A stretch of 64,000 nucleotides of DNA from Euonymus europaeus (Eukaryota; Streptophyta; Magnoliopsida; Celastrales; Celastraceae): the NCBI GenBank assembly GCA_963580455.1, contig OY756958.1, forward strand, positions 9,498,501 through 9,562,500, written 5' to 3'. Each line of letters begins with the position of its first letter. Position 1 is the stretch's first letter. Positions 50,208 through 63,440 of the stretch are shown piece after piece. The translations under genes were made by a program, and so were the position numbers. The notes beneath the pieces are model-generated. The model was not told the origin of the DNA and ran no database searches. It saw only the letters and a list, made by a program, of their open reading frames with translations.

Positions 50208-53200
50208 AAAGTTGGGGTTTTTGCATCGAAATAATCTAGGATGCCTATAGTCTTAAAATTTGACATAGAAGAACAATAAAAAGTGTACACCGAGCAACTT
50301 TTATGTTTCAAAGTTGCTCAACTCTCTCTATGGAGGAGCTTTAAACGGTTTTGTCCATTTGTCATAGAAAATTGGGGTTTTGGCATCGAAATAATCTAGG
50401 ATGCTTATACTCGTAAAATTTGACATAGAAGAACAATAAAAAGTGTACACCGAGCAACTTCGAATAGTCCGAAGTTGTACAATTCTCTTTATGGAGGAGC
50501 TTTTAACGTTTTTGTCCATTTTTCATAGAAAGTTGGGGTTTTGGAATCGAAGTAATCTTGGCAACTTATACTCGTAAAAGTTGACATAGAAGAACAATAA
50601 AAAGTGTACACCGAGCAACTTTGATAGTACGAAGTTGCACAACTCTCTCTATGGAGGAGCTTTTAACGTTTTTGTCCATTTGTCATAGAAAGTATGGGTT
50701 TTGGCATCGAAATAATCTAGGATGCTTATAGTCGCAAAATTTGACATAGAAGAACAATAAAAAGTGTACACCGAGCAACTTTGATAGTCCGAAGTTGCAC
50801 AACTCTCTCTATGGAGGAGCTTTTAACGTTTTTGTCCGTTTGTCATAGAAAGTTGGGGTTTTGGCATCAAAATAATCTAGGATGCTTATAGTCGTAAAAT
50901 TTGACATAGAAGAACAATAAAAAGTGTACACCGAGCAACTTTTATGGTCTGAAGTTGCTCAACTCTCTCTATGGAGGAGCTTTAAACGGTTTTGTCCATT
51001 TGTCATAGAAAGTTGGGGTTTTGGCATCGAAATAATCTAGGAAGCTTATACTCGTAAAATTTAACATAGAATAACAATAGAAAGTGAACACCGAGCAACT
51101 TTGAATAGTCCGAAGTTGCACAATTCCTTTTATGGAGGAGCTTTTAACGTTTTTGTCCATTTTTCATAGAAAGTTGGGGTTTTGGAATCGAAGTAATCTT
51201 GGAAACTTATACTCGTAAAATTTGACATAGAAGAACAATAAAAAGTGTACACCGAGCAACTTCGATAGTCCGAAGTTGCACAACTCTCTCTATGGAGGAG
51301 CTTTTAACGTTTTTGTCCATTTGTCATAGAAAGTATGGGTTTTGGCATCGAAATAATCTAGGATGCTTATAGTCGCAAAATTTGACATAGAAGAACAATA
51401 AAAAGTGTACACCGAGCAACTTTGATAGTACGAAGTTGCACAACTCTCACTATGGAGGAGCTTTTAACGTTTTTGTCCATTTTTCATAGAAAGTTCGGGT
51501 TTTGTCATCGAAATAATCTAGGATGCTTATAGTCGCAAAATTTGACATAAAAGAACAATAAAAAGTGTACACCGACCAACTTTTATGGTCCGAAGTTACT
51601 CAACTCTCTCTATGGAGGAGCTTTAAACGGTTTTGTCCATTTGTCATAGAAAATTGGGGTTTTGGCATCGAAATAATCTAGGATGCTTATAGTCGTAAAA
51701 TTTGACATAGAAGAACAATAAAAAGTGTACACCGAGCAACTTTTATTGTTCGAAGTTGCTCAACTCTCTCTATGGAGGAGCTTTAGACGGTTTTGTCCAT
51801 TTGTCATAGAAAGTTGGGGTTTTGGCATCGAAATAATCTAGGAAGCTTATACTCGTAAAATTTAACATAGAATAACAATAAAAAGTGAACACCGAGCAAC
51901 TTCGAATAGTCCGAAGTTGTACAATTCTCTTTATGGAGGAGCTTTTAACGTTTTTGTCCATTTTTCATAGAAAGTTGGGGTTTTGGAATCGAAGTAATCT
52001 TGGCAACTTATACTCGTAAAAGTTGACATAGAAGAACAATAAAATGTGTACACCGAGCAACTTCGATAGTCCGAAGTTGCACAACTCTCTCTATGGAGGA
52101 GCTTTTAACGTTTTTGTCCATTTGTCATAGAAAGTATGGGTTTTGCCATCAAAATAATCTAGGATGCTTATAGTCGCAAAATTTGACATAGAAGAACAAT
52201 AAAAAGTGTACACCGAGCAACTTTGATAGAACGAAGTCGCACAACTCTCACTATGGAGGAGCTTTTAACGTTTTTGTCCATTTTTCATAGAAAGTTGGGG
52301 TTTTGTCATCGAAATAATCTAGGATGCTTATAGTCGCAAAAATTGACATAAAAGAACAGTAAAAAGTGTACACTGAGCAACTTTGTTAGTCCGAAGTTGC
52401 ACAACTCTCTCTATGGGGGAGCTTTTAACGGTTTTGTCCATTTGTCATAGAAAGTTGGGGTTTTGGCATCGAAATAATCTAGGATGCTTATAGTCGAAAA
52501 ATTTGACATAGAAGAACAATAAAAAGTGTACACCGACCAACTTTTATGGTCCGAAGTTACTCAACTCTCTCTATGGAGTAGCTTTTAACGAATTTGCCCA
52601 TTTCTTAATGATAGTTGGGGTTTTGGAATCAAAATAATCCAGCAAGCATATACTCGTAAAATTTGACATAGAAGAACAATAAAAAGTGTACACCGAGCAA
52701 CTTTGATAGTCCGATGTTTCACAACTCACTCTATGGAGGAGCTTTAAACGGTTTTGTCCATTTGTCATAGAAAGTTGGGGTTTTGGCATCGATATAATCT
52801 AGGAAGCTTATACCCGTAAAATTTGACATAGAAGAACAATAAAAAGTGTACACCGAGCAACTTTGATAGTACGAAGTTGCACAACTCTCTCTATGGAGGA
52901 GCTTTTAACGTTTTTGTCCATTTGTCATAGAAAGTATGGGTTTTGGCATCGAAATAATCTAGGATGCTTATAGTCGCAAAATTTGACATAGAAGAACAAT
53001 AAAAAGTGTACACCGAGCAACTTTGATAGTCCGAAGTTGCACAACTCTCTCTATGGAGGAGCTTTTATCGTTTTTGTCCATTTGTCATAGAAAGTTGGGG
53101 TTTTGGCATCAAAATAATCTAGGATGCTTATAGTCGTAAAATTTGACATAGAAGAACAATAAAAAGTGTACACCGAGCAACTTTTATGGTCTGAAGTTGC

Positions 53201-55492
53201 TCAACTCTCTCTATGGAGGAGCTTTAAACGGTTTTGTCCATTTGTCATAGAAAGTTGGGGTTTTGGCATCGAAATAATCTAGGAAGCTTATACTCGTAAA
53301 ATTTAACATAGAATAACAATAGAAAGTGAACACCGAGCAACTTTGAATAGTCCGAAGTTGCAGAATTCTCTTTATGGAGGAGCTTTTAACGTTTTTGTCC
53401 ATTTTTCATAGAAAGTTGGGGTTTTGGAATCGAAGTAATCTTGGAAACTTATACTCGTAAAATTTGACATAGAAGAACAATAAAAAGTGTACACCGAGCA
53501 ACTTCGATAGTCCGAAGTTGCACAACTCTCTCTATGGAGGAGCTTTTAACGTTTTTGTCCATTTGTCATAGAAAGTATGGGTTTTGGCATCGAAATAATC
53601 TCGGATGCTGATAGTCGCAAAATTTGACATAGAAGAACAATAAAAAGTGTACACCGAGCAACTTTGATAGTACGAAGTTGCACAACTCTCACTATGGAGG
53701 AGCTTTTAACGTTTTTGTCCATTTTTCATAGAAAGTTGGGGTTTTGGCATCGAAATAATCTAGGATGCTTATAGTCGCAAAATTTGACATAAAAGAACAA
53801 TAAAAAGTGTACACCGAGCAACTTTGATAGTCCGAAGTTGCACAACTCTCTCTATGGAGGAGCTTTTATCGGTTTTGTCCATTTGTCATAGAAAGTTGGG
53901 GTTTTGGCATCGAAATAATCTAGGATGCTTATAGTCGAAAAATTTGACATAGAAGAACAATAAAAAGTGTACACCGACCAACTTTTATGGTCCGAAGTTA
54001 CTCAACTCTCTCTATGGAGGAGCTTTAAACGGTTTTGTCCATTTGTCATAGAAAATTGGGGTTTTGGCATCGAAATAATCTAGGATGCTTATAGTCGTAA
54101 AATTTGACATAGAAGAACAATAAAAGGTGTACACCGAGCAACTTTTATTGTTCGAAGTTGCTCAACTCTCTCTATGGAGGAGCTTTAGACGGTTTTGTCC
54201 ATTTGTCATAGAAAGTTGGGGTTTTGGCATCGAAATAATCTAGGAAGCTTATACTCGTAAAATTTAACATAGAATAACAATAAAAAGTGAACACCGAGCA
54301 ACTTCGAATAGTCCGAAGTTGTACAATTCTCTTTATGGAGGAGCTTTTAACGTTTTTGTCCATTTTTCATAGAAAGTTGGGGTTTTGGAATCGAAGTAAT
54401 CTTGGCAACTTATACTCGTAAAAGTTGACATAGAAGAACAATAAAAAGTGTACACCGAGCAACTTCGATAGTCCGAAGTTGCACAACTCTCTCTATGGAG
54501 GAGCTTTTAACGTTTTTGTCCATTTGTCATAGAAAGTATGGGTTTTGCCATCGAAATAATCTAGGATGCTTATAGTCGCAAAATTTGACATAGAAGAACA
54601 ATAAAAAGTGTACACCGAGCAACTTTGATAGAACGAAGTTGCACAACTCTCACTATGGAGGAGCTTTTAACGTTTTTGTCCATTTTTCATAGAAAGTTGG
54701 GGTTTTGTCATCGAAATAATCTAGGATGCTTATAGTCGCAAAATTTGACATAAAAGAACAATAAAAAGTGTACACTGAGCAACTTTGTTAGTCCGAAGTT
54801 GCACAACTCTCTCTATGGAGGAGCTTTTAACGGTTTTGTCCATTTGTCATAGAAAGTTGGGGTTTTGGCATCGAAATAATCTAGGATGCTTATAGTAGAA
54901 AAATTTGACATAGAAGAACAATAAAAAGTGTACACCGACCAACTTTTATGGTCCGAAGTTACTCAACTCTCTCTATGGAGGAGCTTTAAACGGTTTTGTC
55001 CATTTGTTATAGAAAGTTGGGGTTTTTGCATCGAAATAATCTAGGATGCCTATAGTCTTAAAATTTGACATAGAAGAACAATAAAAAGTGTACACCGAGC
55101 AACTTTTATGTTTCAAAGTTGCTCAACTCTCTCTATGGAGGAGCTTTAAACGGTTTTGTCCATTTGTCATAGAAAGTTGCGGTTTTGGCATCGAAATAAT
55201 CTAGGAAGCTTATACTCGTAAAATTTGACATAGAATAACAATAAAAAGTGTACACCGAGCAACTTTGATAGTCCGAAGTTGCACAACTCTCTCTATGGAG
55301 GAGCTTTTAACGGTTTTGTCCATTTGTCATAGAAAGTTGCGGTTTTGGCATCGAAATAATCTAGGATGCTTATAGTCGAAAAATTTGACATAGAATAACA
55401 ATAAAAAGTGTACAACGACCAACTTTTATGGTCCGAATCTACTCAACTCTCTCTATGGAGGAGCTTTAAACGGTTTTGCCCATTTGTCATAG

Positions 55493-57094
55493 AAAATTGG
55501 GGTTTTGGCATCGAAATAATCTAGGATGCTTATAGTCGTAAAATTTGACATAGAAGAACAATAAAAAGTGTACACCGAGCAACTTCGAATAGTCCGAAGT
55601 TGTACAATTCTCTTTATGGAGGAGCTTTTAACGTTTTTGTCCATTTTTCATAGAAAGTTGGGGTTTTGGAATCGAAGTAATCTTGGCAACTTATACTCGT
55701 AAAAGTTGACATAGAAGAACAATAAAAAGTGTACACCGAGCAACTTCGATAGTCCGAAGTTGCACAACTCTCTCTATGGAGGAGCTTTTAACGTTTTTGT
55801 CCATTTGTCATAGAAAGTATGGGTTTTGCCATCAAAATAATCTAGGATGCTTATAGTCGCAAAATTTGACATAGAAGAACAATAAAAAGTGTACACCGAG
55901 CAACTTTGATAGAACGAAGTTGCACAACTCTCACTATGGAGGAGCTTTTAACGTTTTTGTCCATTTTTCATAGAAAGTTGGGGTTTTGTCATCGAAATAA
56001 TCTAGGATGCTCATAGTCGCAAAATTTGACATAAAAGAACAATAAAAAGTGTACACTGAGCAACTTTGTTAGTCCGAAGTTGCACAACTCTCTCTATGGA
56101 GGAGCTTTTAACGGTTTTGTCCATTTGTCATAGAAAGTTGGGGTTTTGGCATCGAAATAATCTAGGATGCTTATAGTCGAAAAATTTGACATAGAAGAAC
56201 AATAAAAAGTGTACACCGACCAACTTTTATGGTCCGAAGTTACTCAACTCTCTCTATGGAGGAGCTTTAAACGGTTTTGTCCATTTGTCATAGAAAATTG
56301 GGGTTTTGGCATCGAAATAATCTAGGATGCTTATAGTCGTAAAATTTGACATAGAAGAACAATAAAAAGTGTACACCGAGCAACTTCGAATAGTCCGAAG
56401 TTGTACAATTCTCTTTATGGAGGAGCTTTTAACGTTTTTGTCCATTTTTCATAGAAAGTTGGGGTTTTGGAATCGAAGTAATCTTGGCAACTTATACTCG
56501 TAAAAGTTGACATAGAAGAACAATAAAAAGTGTACACCGAGCAACTTCGATAGTCCGAAGTTGCACAACTCTCTCTATGGAGGAGCTTTTAACGTTTTTG
56601 TCCATTTGTCATAGAAAGTATGGGTTTTGCCATCAAAATAATCTAGGATGCTTATAGTCGCAAAATTTGACATAGAAGAACAATAAAAAGTGTACACCGA
56701 GCAACTTTGATAGAACGAAGTTGCACAACTCTCACTATGGAGGAGCTTTTAACGTTTTTGTCCATTTTTCAAAGAAAGTTGGGGTTTTGTCATCGAAATA
56801 ATCTAGGATGCTCATAGTCGCAAAATTTGACATAAAAGAACAATAAAAAGTGTACACTGAGCAACTTTGTTAGTCCGAAGTTGCACAACTCTCTCTATGG
56901 AGGAGCTTTTAACGGTTTTGTCCATTTGTCATAGAAAGTTGGGGTTTTGGCATCGAAATAATCTAGGATGCTTATAGTCGAAAAATTTGACATAGAAGAA
57001 CAATAAAAAGTGTACACCGACCAACTTTTATGGTCCGAAGTTACTCAACTCTCTCTATGGAGGAGCTTTAAACGGTTTTGTCCATTTGTTATAG
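55493..57094. repeat. 801-bp tandem duplication, inside copy 2 of the 6,887-bp unit
   Basis: The counterpart of the pair at 48,606-50,207, with copies at about 55,493-56,293 and 56,294-57,094. Its presence in both halves of domain D gives a relative order of events: 801-bp duplication first, 6,887-bp duplication later. Confidence 0.88.
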
Positions 57095-60000
57095 AAAGTT
57101 GGGGTTTTTGCATCGAAATAATCTAGGATGCCTATAGTCTTAAAATTTGACATAGAAGAACAATAAAAAGTGTACACCGAGCAACTTTTATGTTTCAAAG
57201 TTGCTCAACTCTCTCTATGGAGGAGCTTTAAACGGTTTTGTCCATTTGTCATAGAAAATTGGGGTTTTGGCATCGAAATAATCTAGGATGCTTATACTCG
57301 TAAAATTTGACATAGAAGAACAATAAAAAGTGTACACCGAGCAACTTCGAATAGTCCGAAGTTGTACAATTCTCTTTATGGAGGAGCTTTTAACGTTTTT
57401 GTCCATTTTTCATAGAAAGTTGGGGTTTTGGAATCGAAGTAATCTTGGCAACTTATACTCGTAAAAGTTGACATAGAAGAACAATAAAAAGTGTACACCG
57501 AGCAACTTTGATAGTACGAAGTTGCACAACTCTCTCTATGGAGGAGCTTTTAACGTTTTTGTCCATTTGTCATAGAAAGTATGGGTTTTGGCATCGAAAT
57601 AATCTAGGATGCTTATAGTCGCAAAATTTGACATAGAAGAACAATAAAAAGTGTACACCGAGCAACTTTGATAGTCCGAAGTTGCACAACTCTCTCTATG
57701 GAGGAGCTTTTAACGTTTTTGTCCATTTGTCATAGAAAGTTGGGGTTTTGGCATCAAAATAATCTAGGATGCTTATAGTCGTAAAATTTGACATAGAAGA
57801 ACAACAAAAAGTGTACACCGAGCAACTTTTATGGTCTGAAGTTGCTCAACTCTCTCTATGGAGGAGCTTTAAACGGTTTTGTCCATTTGTCATAGAAAGT
57901 TGGGGTTTTGGCATCGAAATAATCTAGGAAGCTTATACTCGTAAAATTTAACATAGAATAACAATAGAAAGTGAACACCGAGCAACTTTGAATAATCCGA
58001 AGTTGCACAATTCCTTTTATGGAGGAGCTTTTAACGTTTTTGTCCATTTTTCATAGAAAGTTGGGGTTTTGGAATCGAAGTAATCTTGGAAACTTATACT
58101 CGTAAAATTTGACATAGAAGAACAATAAAAAGTGTACACCGAGCAACTTCGATAGTCCGAAGTTGCACAACTCTCTCTATGGAGGAGCTTTTAACGTTTT
58201 TGTCCATTTGTCATAGAAAGTATGGGTTTTGGCATCGAAATAATCTAGGATGCTTATAGTCGCAAAATTTGACATAGAAGAACAATAAAAAGTGTACACC
58301 GAGCAACTTTGATAGTACGAAGTTGCACAACTCTCACTATGGAGGAGCTTTTAACGTTTTTGTCCATTTTTCATAGAAAGTTGGGGTTTTGTCATCGAAA
58401 TAATCTAGGATGCTTATAGTCGCAAAATTTGACATAAAAGAACAATAAAAAGTGTACACCGACCAACTTTTATGGTCCGAAGTTACTCAACTCTCTCTAT
58501 GGAGGAGCTTTAAACGGTTTTGTCCATTTGTCATAGAAAATTGGGGTTTTGGCATCGAAATAATCTAGGATGCTTATAGTCGTAAAATTTGACATAGAAG
58601 AACAATAAAAAGTGTACACCGAGCAACTTTTATTGTTCGAAGTTGCTCAACTCTCTCTATGGAGGAGCTTTAGACGGTTTTGTCCATTTGTCATAGAAAG
58701 TTGGGGTTTTGGCATCGAAATAATCTAGGAAGCTTATACTCGTAAAATTTAACATAGAATAACAATAAAAAGTGAACACCGAGCAACTTCGAATAGTCCG
58801 AAGTTGTACAATTCTCTTTATGGAGGAGCTTTTAACGTTTTTGTCCATTTTTCATAGAAAGTTGGGGTTTTGGAATCGAAGTAATCTTGGCAACTTATAC
58901 TCGTAAAAGTTGACATAGAAGAACAATAAAAAGTGTACACCGAGCAACTTCGATAGTCCGAAGTTGCACAACTCTCTCTATGGAGGAGCTTTTAACGTTT
59001 TTGTCCATTTGTCATAGAAAGTATGGGTTTTGCCATCAAAATAATCTAGGATGCTTATAGTCGCAAAATTTGACATAGAAGAACAATAAAAAGTGTACAC
59101 CGAGCAACTTTGATAGAACGAAGTCGCACAACTCTCACTATGGAGGAGCTTTTAACGTTTTTGTCCATTTTTCATAGAAAGTTGGGGTTTTGTCATCGAA
59201 ATAATCTAGGATGCTTATAGTCGCAAAAATTGACATAAAAGAACAGTAAAAAGTGTACACTGAGCAACTTTGTTAGTCCGAATTTGCACAACTCTCTCTA
59301 TGGGGGAGCTTTTAACGGTTTTGTCCATTTGTCATAGAAAGTTGGGGTTTTGGCATCGAAATAATCTAGGATGCTTATAGTCGAAAAATTTGACATAGAA
59401 GAACAATAAAAAGTGTACACCGACCAACTTTTATGGTCCGAAGTTACTCAACTCTCTCTATGGAGTAGCTTTTAACGAATTTGCCCATTTCTTAATGATA
59501 GTTGGGGTTTTGGAATCAAAATAATCCAGCAAGCATATACTCGTAAAATTTGACATAGAAGAACAATAAAAAGTGTACACCGAGCAACTTTGATAGTCCG
59601 ATGTTTCACAACTCACTCTATGGAGGAGCTTTAAACGGTTTTGTCCATTTGTCATAGAAAGTTGGGGTTTTGGCATCGATATAATCTAGGAAGCTTATAC
59701 CCGTAAAATTTGACATAGAAGAACAATAAAAAGTGTACACCGAGCAACTTTGATAGTACGAAGTTGCACAACTCTCTCTATGGAGGAGCTTTTAACGTTT
59801 TTGTCCATTTGTCATAGAAAGTATGGGTTTTGGCATCGAAATAATCTAGGATGCTTATAGTCGCAAAATTTGACATAGAAGAACAATAAAAAGTGTACAC
59901 CGAGCAACTTTGATAGTCCGAAGTTGCACAACTCTCTGTATGGAGGAGCTTTTAACGTTTTTGTCCATTTGTCATAGAAAGTTGGGGTTTTGGCATCAAA

Positions 60001-62379
60001 ATAATCTAGGATGCTTATAGTCGTAAAATTTGACATAGAAGAACAATAAAAAGTGTACACCGAGCAACTTTTATGGTCTGAAGTTGCTCAACTCTCTCTA
60101 TGGAGGAGCTTTAAACGGTTTTGTCCATTTGTCATAGAAAGTTGGGGTTTTGGCATCGAAATAATCTAGGAAGCTTATACTCGTAAAATTTAACATAGAA
60201 TAACAATAGAAAGTGAACACCGAGCAACTTTGAATAGTCCGAAGTTGCAGAATTCTCTTTATGGAGGAGCTTTTAACGTTTTTGTCCATTTTTCATAGAA
60301 AGTTGGGGTTTTGGAATCGAAGTAATCTTGGAAACTTATACTCGTAAAATTTGACATAGAAGAACAATAAAAAGTGTACACCGAGCAACTTCGATAGTCC
60401 GAAGTTGCACAACTCTCTCTATGGAGGAGCTTTTAACGTTTTTGTCCATTTGTCATAGAAAGTATGGGTTTTGGCATCGAAATAATCTCGGATGCTGATA
60501 GTCGCAAAATTTGACATAGAAGAACAATAAAAAGTGTACACCGAGCAACTTTGATAGTACGAAGTTGCACAACTCTCACTATGGAGGAGCTTTTAACGTT
60601 TTTGTCCATTTTTCATAGAAAGTTGGGGTTTTGGCATCGAAATAATCTAGGATGCTTATAGTCGCAAAATTTGACATAAAAGAACAATAAAAAGTGTACA
60701 CCGAGCAACTTTGATAGTCCGAAGTTGCACAACTCTCTCTATGGAGGAGCTTTTATCGGTTTTGTCCATTTGTCATAGAAAGTTGGGGTTTTGGCATCGA
60801 AATAATCTAGGATGCTTATAGTCGAAAAATTTGACATAGAAGAACAATAAAAAGTGTACACCGACCAACTTTTATGGTCCGAAGTTACTCAACTCTCTCT
60901 ATGGAGGAGCTTTAAACGGTTTTGTCCATTTGTCATAGAAAATTGGGGTTTTGGCATCGAAATAATCTAGGATGCTTATAGTCGTAAAATTTGACATAGA
61001 AGAACAATAAAAGGTGTACACCGAGCAACTTTTATTGTTCGAAGTTGCTCAACTCTCTCTATGGAGGAGCTTTAGACGGTTTTGTCCATTTGTCATAGAA
61101 AGTTGGGGTTTTGGCATCGAAATAATCTAGGAAGCTTATACTCGTAAAATTTAACATAGAATAACAATAAAAAGTGAACACCGAGCAACTTCGAATAGTC
61201 CGAAGTTGTACAATTCTCTTTATGGAGGAGCTTTTAACATTTTTGTCAATTTTTCATAGAAAGTTGGGGTTTTGGAATCGAAGTAATCTTGGCAACTTAT
61301 ACTCGTAAAAGTTGACATAGAAGAACAATAAAAAGTGTACACCGAGCAACTTCGATAGTCCGAAGTTGCACAACTCTCTCTATGGAGGAGCTTTTAACGT
61401 TTTTGTCCATTTGTCATAGAAAGTATGGGTTTTGCCATCAAAATAATCTAGGATGCTTATAGTCGCAAAATTTGACATAGAAGAACAATAAAAAGTGTAC
61501 ACCGAGCAACTTTGATTGAACGAAGTTGCACAACTCTCACTATGGAGGAGCTTTTAACGTTTTTGTCCATTTTTCACAGAAAGTTGGGGTTTTGTCATCG
61601 AAATAATCTAGGATGCTTATAGTCGCAAAATTTGACATAAAAGAACAATAAAAAGTGTACACTGAGCAACTTTGTTAGTCCGAAGTTGCACAACTCTCTC
61701 TATGGAGGAGCTTTTAACGGTTTTGTCCATTTGTCATAGAAAGTTGGTGTTTTGGCATCGAAATAATCTAGGATGCTTATAGTCGAAAAATTTGACATAG
61801 AAGAACAATAAAAAGTGTACACCGACCAACTTTTATGGTCCGAAGTTACTCAACTCTCTCTATGGAGGAGCTTTAAACGGTTTTGTCCATTTGTTATAGA
61901 AACTTGGGGTTTTTGCATCGAAATAATCTAGGATGCCTATAGTCTTAAAATTTGACATAGAAGAACAATAAAAAGTGTACACCGAGCAACTTTTATGTTT
62001 CAAAGTTGCTCAACTCTCTCTATGGAGGAGCTTTAAACGGTTTTGTCCATTTGTCGTAGAAAGTTGGGGTTTTGGCATCGAAATAATCTAGGAAGCTTAT
62101 ACTCGTAAAATTTGACATAGAATAACAATAAAAAGTGTACACCGAGCAACTTTGATAGTCCGAAGTTGCACAACTCTCTCTATGGAGGAGCTTTTAACGG
62201 TTTTGTCCATTTGTCATAGAAAGTTGCGGTTTTGGCATCGAAATAATCTAGGATGCTTATAGTCGAAAAATTTGACATAGAATAACAATAAAAAGTGTAC
62301 AACGACCAACTTTTATGGTCCGAATCTACTCAACTCTCTCTATGGAGGAGCTTTAAACGGTTTTGTCCATTTGTCATAG
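55493..62379. repeat. Domain D: 6,887-bp tandem segmental duplication, copy 2
   Basis: This is the second copy of the preceding block, with the same order of monomers. It also ends in the GTCCGAATCTACTC monomer (about 62,320). After about 62,379 the sequence continues into GTTGGGGTTTTTGCATCG rather than the AAAATTGGGG start of the unit. Confidence 0.92.
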
Positions 62380-63440
62380 AAAGTTGGGGTTTTTGCATCG
62401 AAATAATCTAGGAAACTTATACTCGTAAAATTTGACATAGAAGAACAATAGAAAGTGTACACGGAGCAACTTTTATGGTCCGGAATTGCTCATCTCTCAC
62501 TATGGAGTAGCTTTTAACGAATTTGCCCATTTCTTATTGATAGTTGGGGTTTTGGAATCAAAATAATCCAGCAAGCATATACTCGTAAAATTTGACATAG
62601 AAGAACAATAAAAAGTGTACACCGAGCAACTTTGATAGTCCGAAGTTTCACAACTCACTCTATGGAGGAGCTTTAAACGGTTTTGTCCATTTGTCATAGA
62701 AAGTTGGGGTTTTGGCATCGATATAATCTAGGAAGCTTATACCCGTAAAATTTGACATAGAAGAACAATAAAAAGAGTACACCGAGCAACTTTGATAGTA
62801 CGAAGTTGCACAACTCTCTCTATGGAGGAGCTTTTAACGTTTTTGTCCATTTGTCATAGAAAGTATGGGTTTTGGCATCGATATAATCTAGGAAGCTTAT
62901 ACCCGTAAAATTTGACATAGAAGAACAATAAAAAGAGTACACCGAGCAACTTTGATAGTCCGAAGTTGCACAAGTCTCTCTATGGAGGAGCTTTTAACGG
63001 TTTTGTCCATTTGTCATAGAAAGTTGCGGTTTTGGCATCGAAATAATCTAGGATGCTTATAGTCGAAAAATTTGACATAGAATAACAATAAAAAGTGTAC
63101 AACGACCAACTTTTATGGTCCGAATCTACTCAACTCTCTCTATGGAGGAGCTTTAAACGGTTTTGTCCATTTGTCATAGAAAGTTGGGGTTTTTGCATCG
63201 AAATAATCTAGGAAACTTATACTCGTAAAATTTGACATAGAAGAACAATAGAAAGTGTACACGGAGCAATTTTATGGTCCGGAATTGCTCATCTCTCACT
63301 ATGGAGTAGCTTTTAACGAATTTGCCCATTTCTTATTGATAGTTGGGGTTTTGGAATCAAAATAATCCAGCAAGCATATACTCGTAAAATTTGACATAGA
63401 AGAACAATAAAAAGTGTACACCGAGCAACTTTGATAGTAA
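62150..63440. repeat. C-like tail with a ~800-bp imperfect tandem repeat
   Basis: The chain GTTGCGGTTTTGG, ACAACGACCAAC, GAATCTACTC, ACACGGAGCAA and GCTCATCTCTCAC occurs at about 62,225-62,500 and again at about 63,025-63,299, offset 799-800 bp. Between them, two adjacent monomers (about 62,719 and 62,879) share GATATAATCTAGGAAGC, TACCCGTAAAA and AAAAAGAGTACACC, the footprint of a one-monomer exchange. Confidence 0.8.

Larger units (their letters stand above)
48606..55492. repeat. Domain D: 6,887-bp tandem segmental duplication, copy 1 (~43 monomers)
   Basis: All landmarks recur at +6,887. The 7 bp over 43 x 160 come mainly from 161-bp monomers carrying CTTCGAATAGTCCG or CTTTGAATAGTCCG. Differences between copies are sparse; those noticed include GTTAGGG/GTTGGGG (49,091), CTCAATGG/CTCTATGG (50,007), CTATAGAGG/CTATGGAGG (50,169) and GTTCGGG/GTTGGGG (51,493). 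Copy 1 ends near 55,492 in a monomer with the private variants GTCCGAATCTACTC and TTTTGCCCATTTGTC. Confidence 0.92.
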
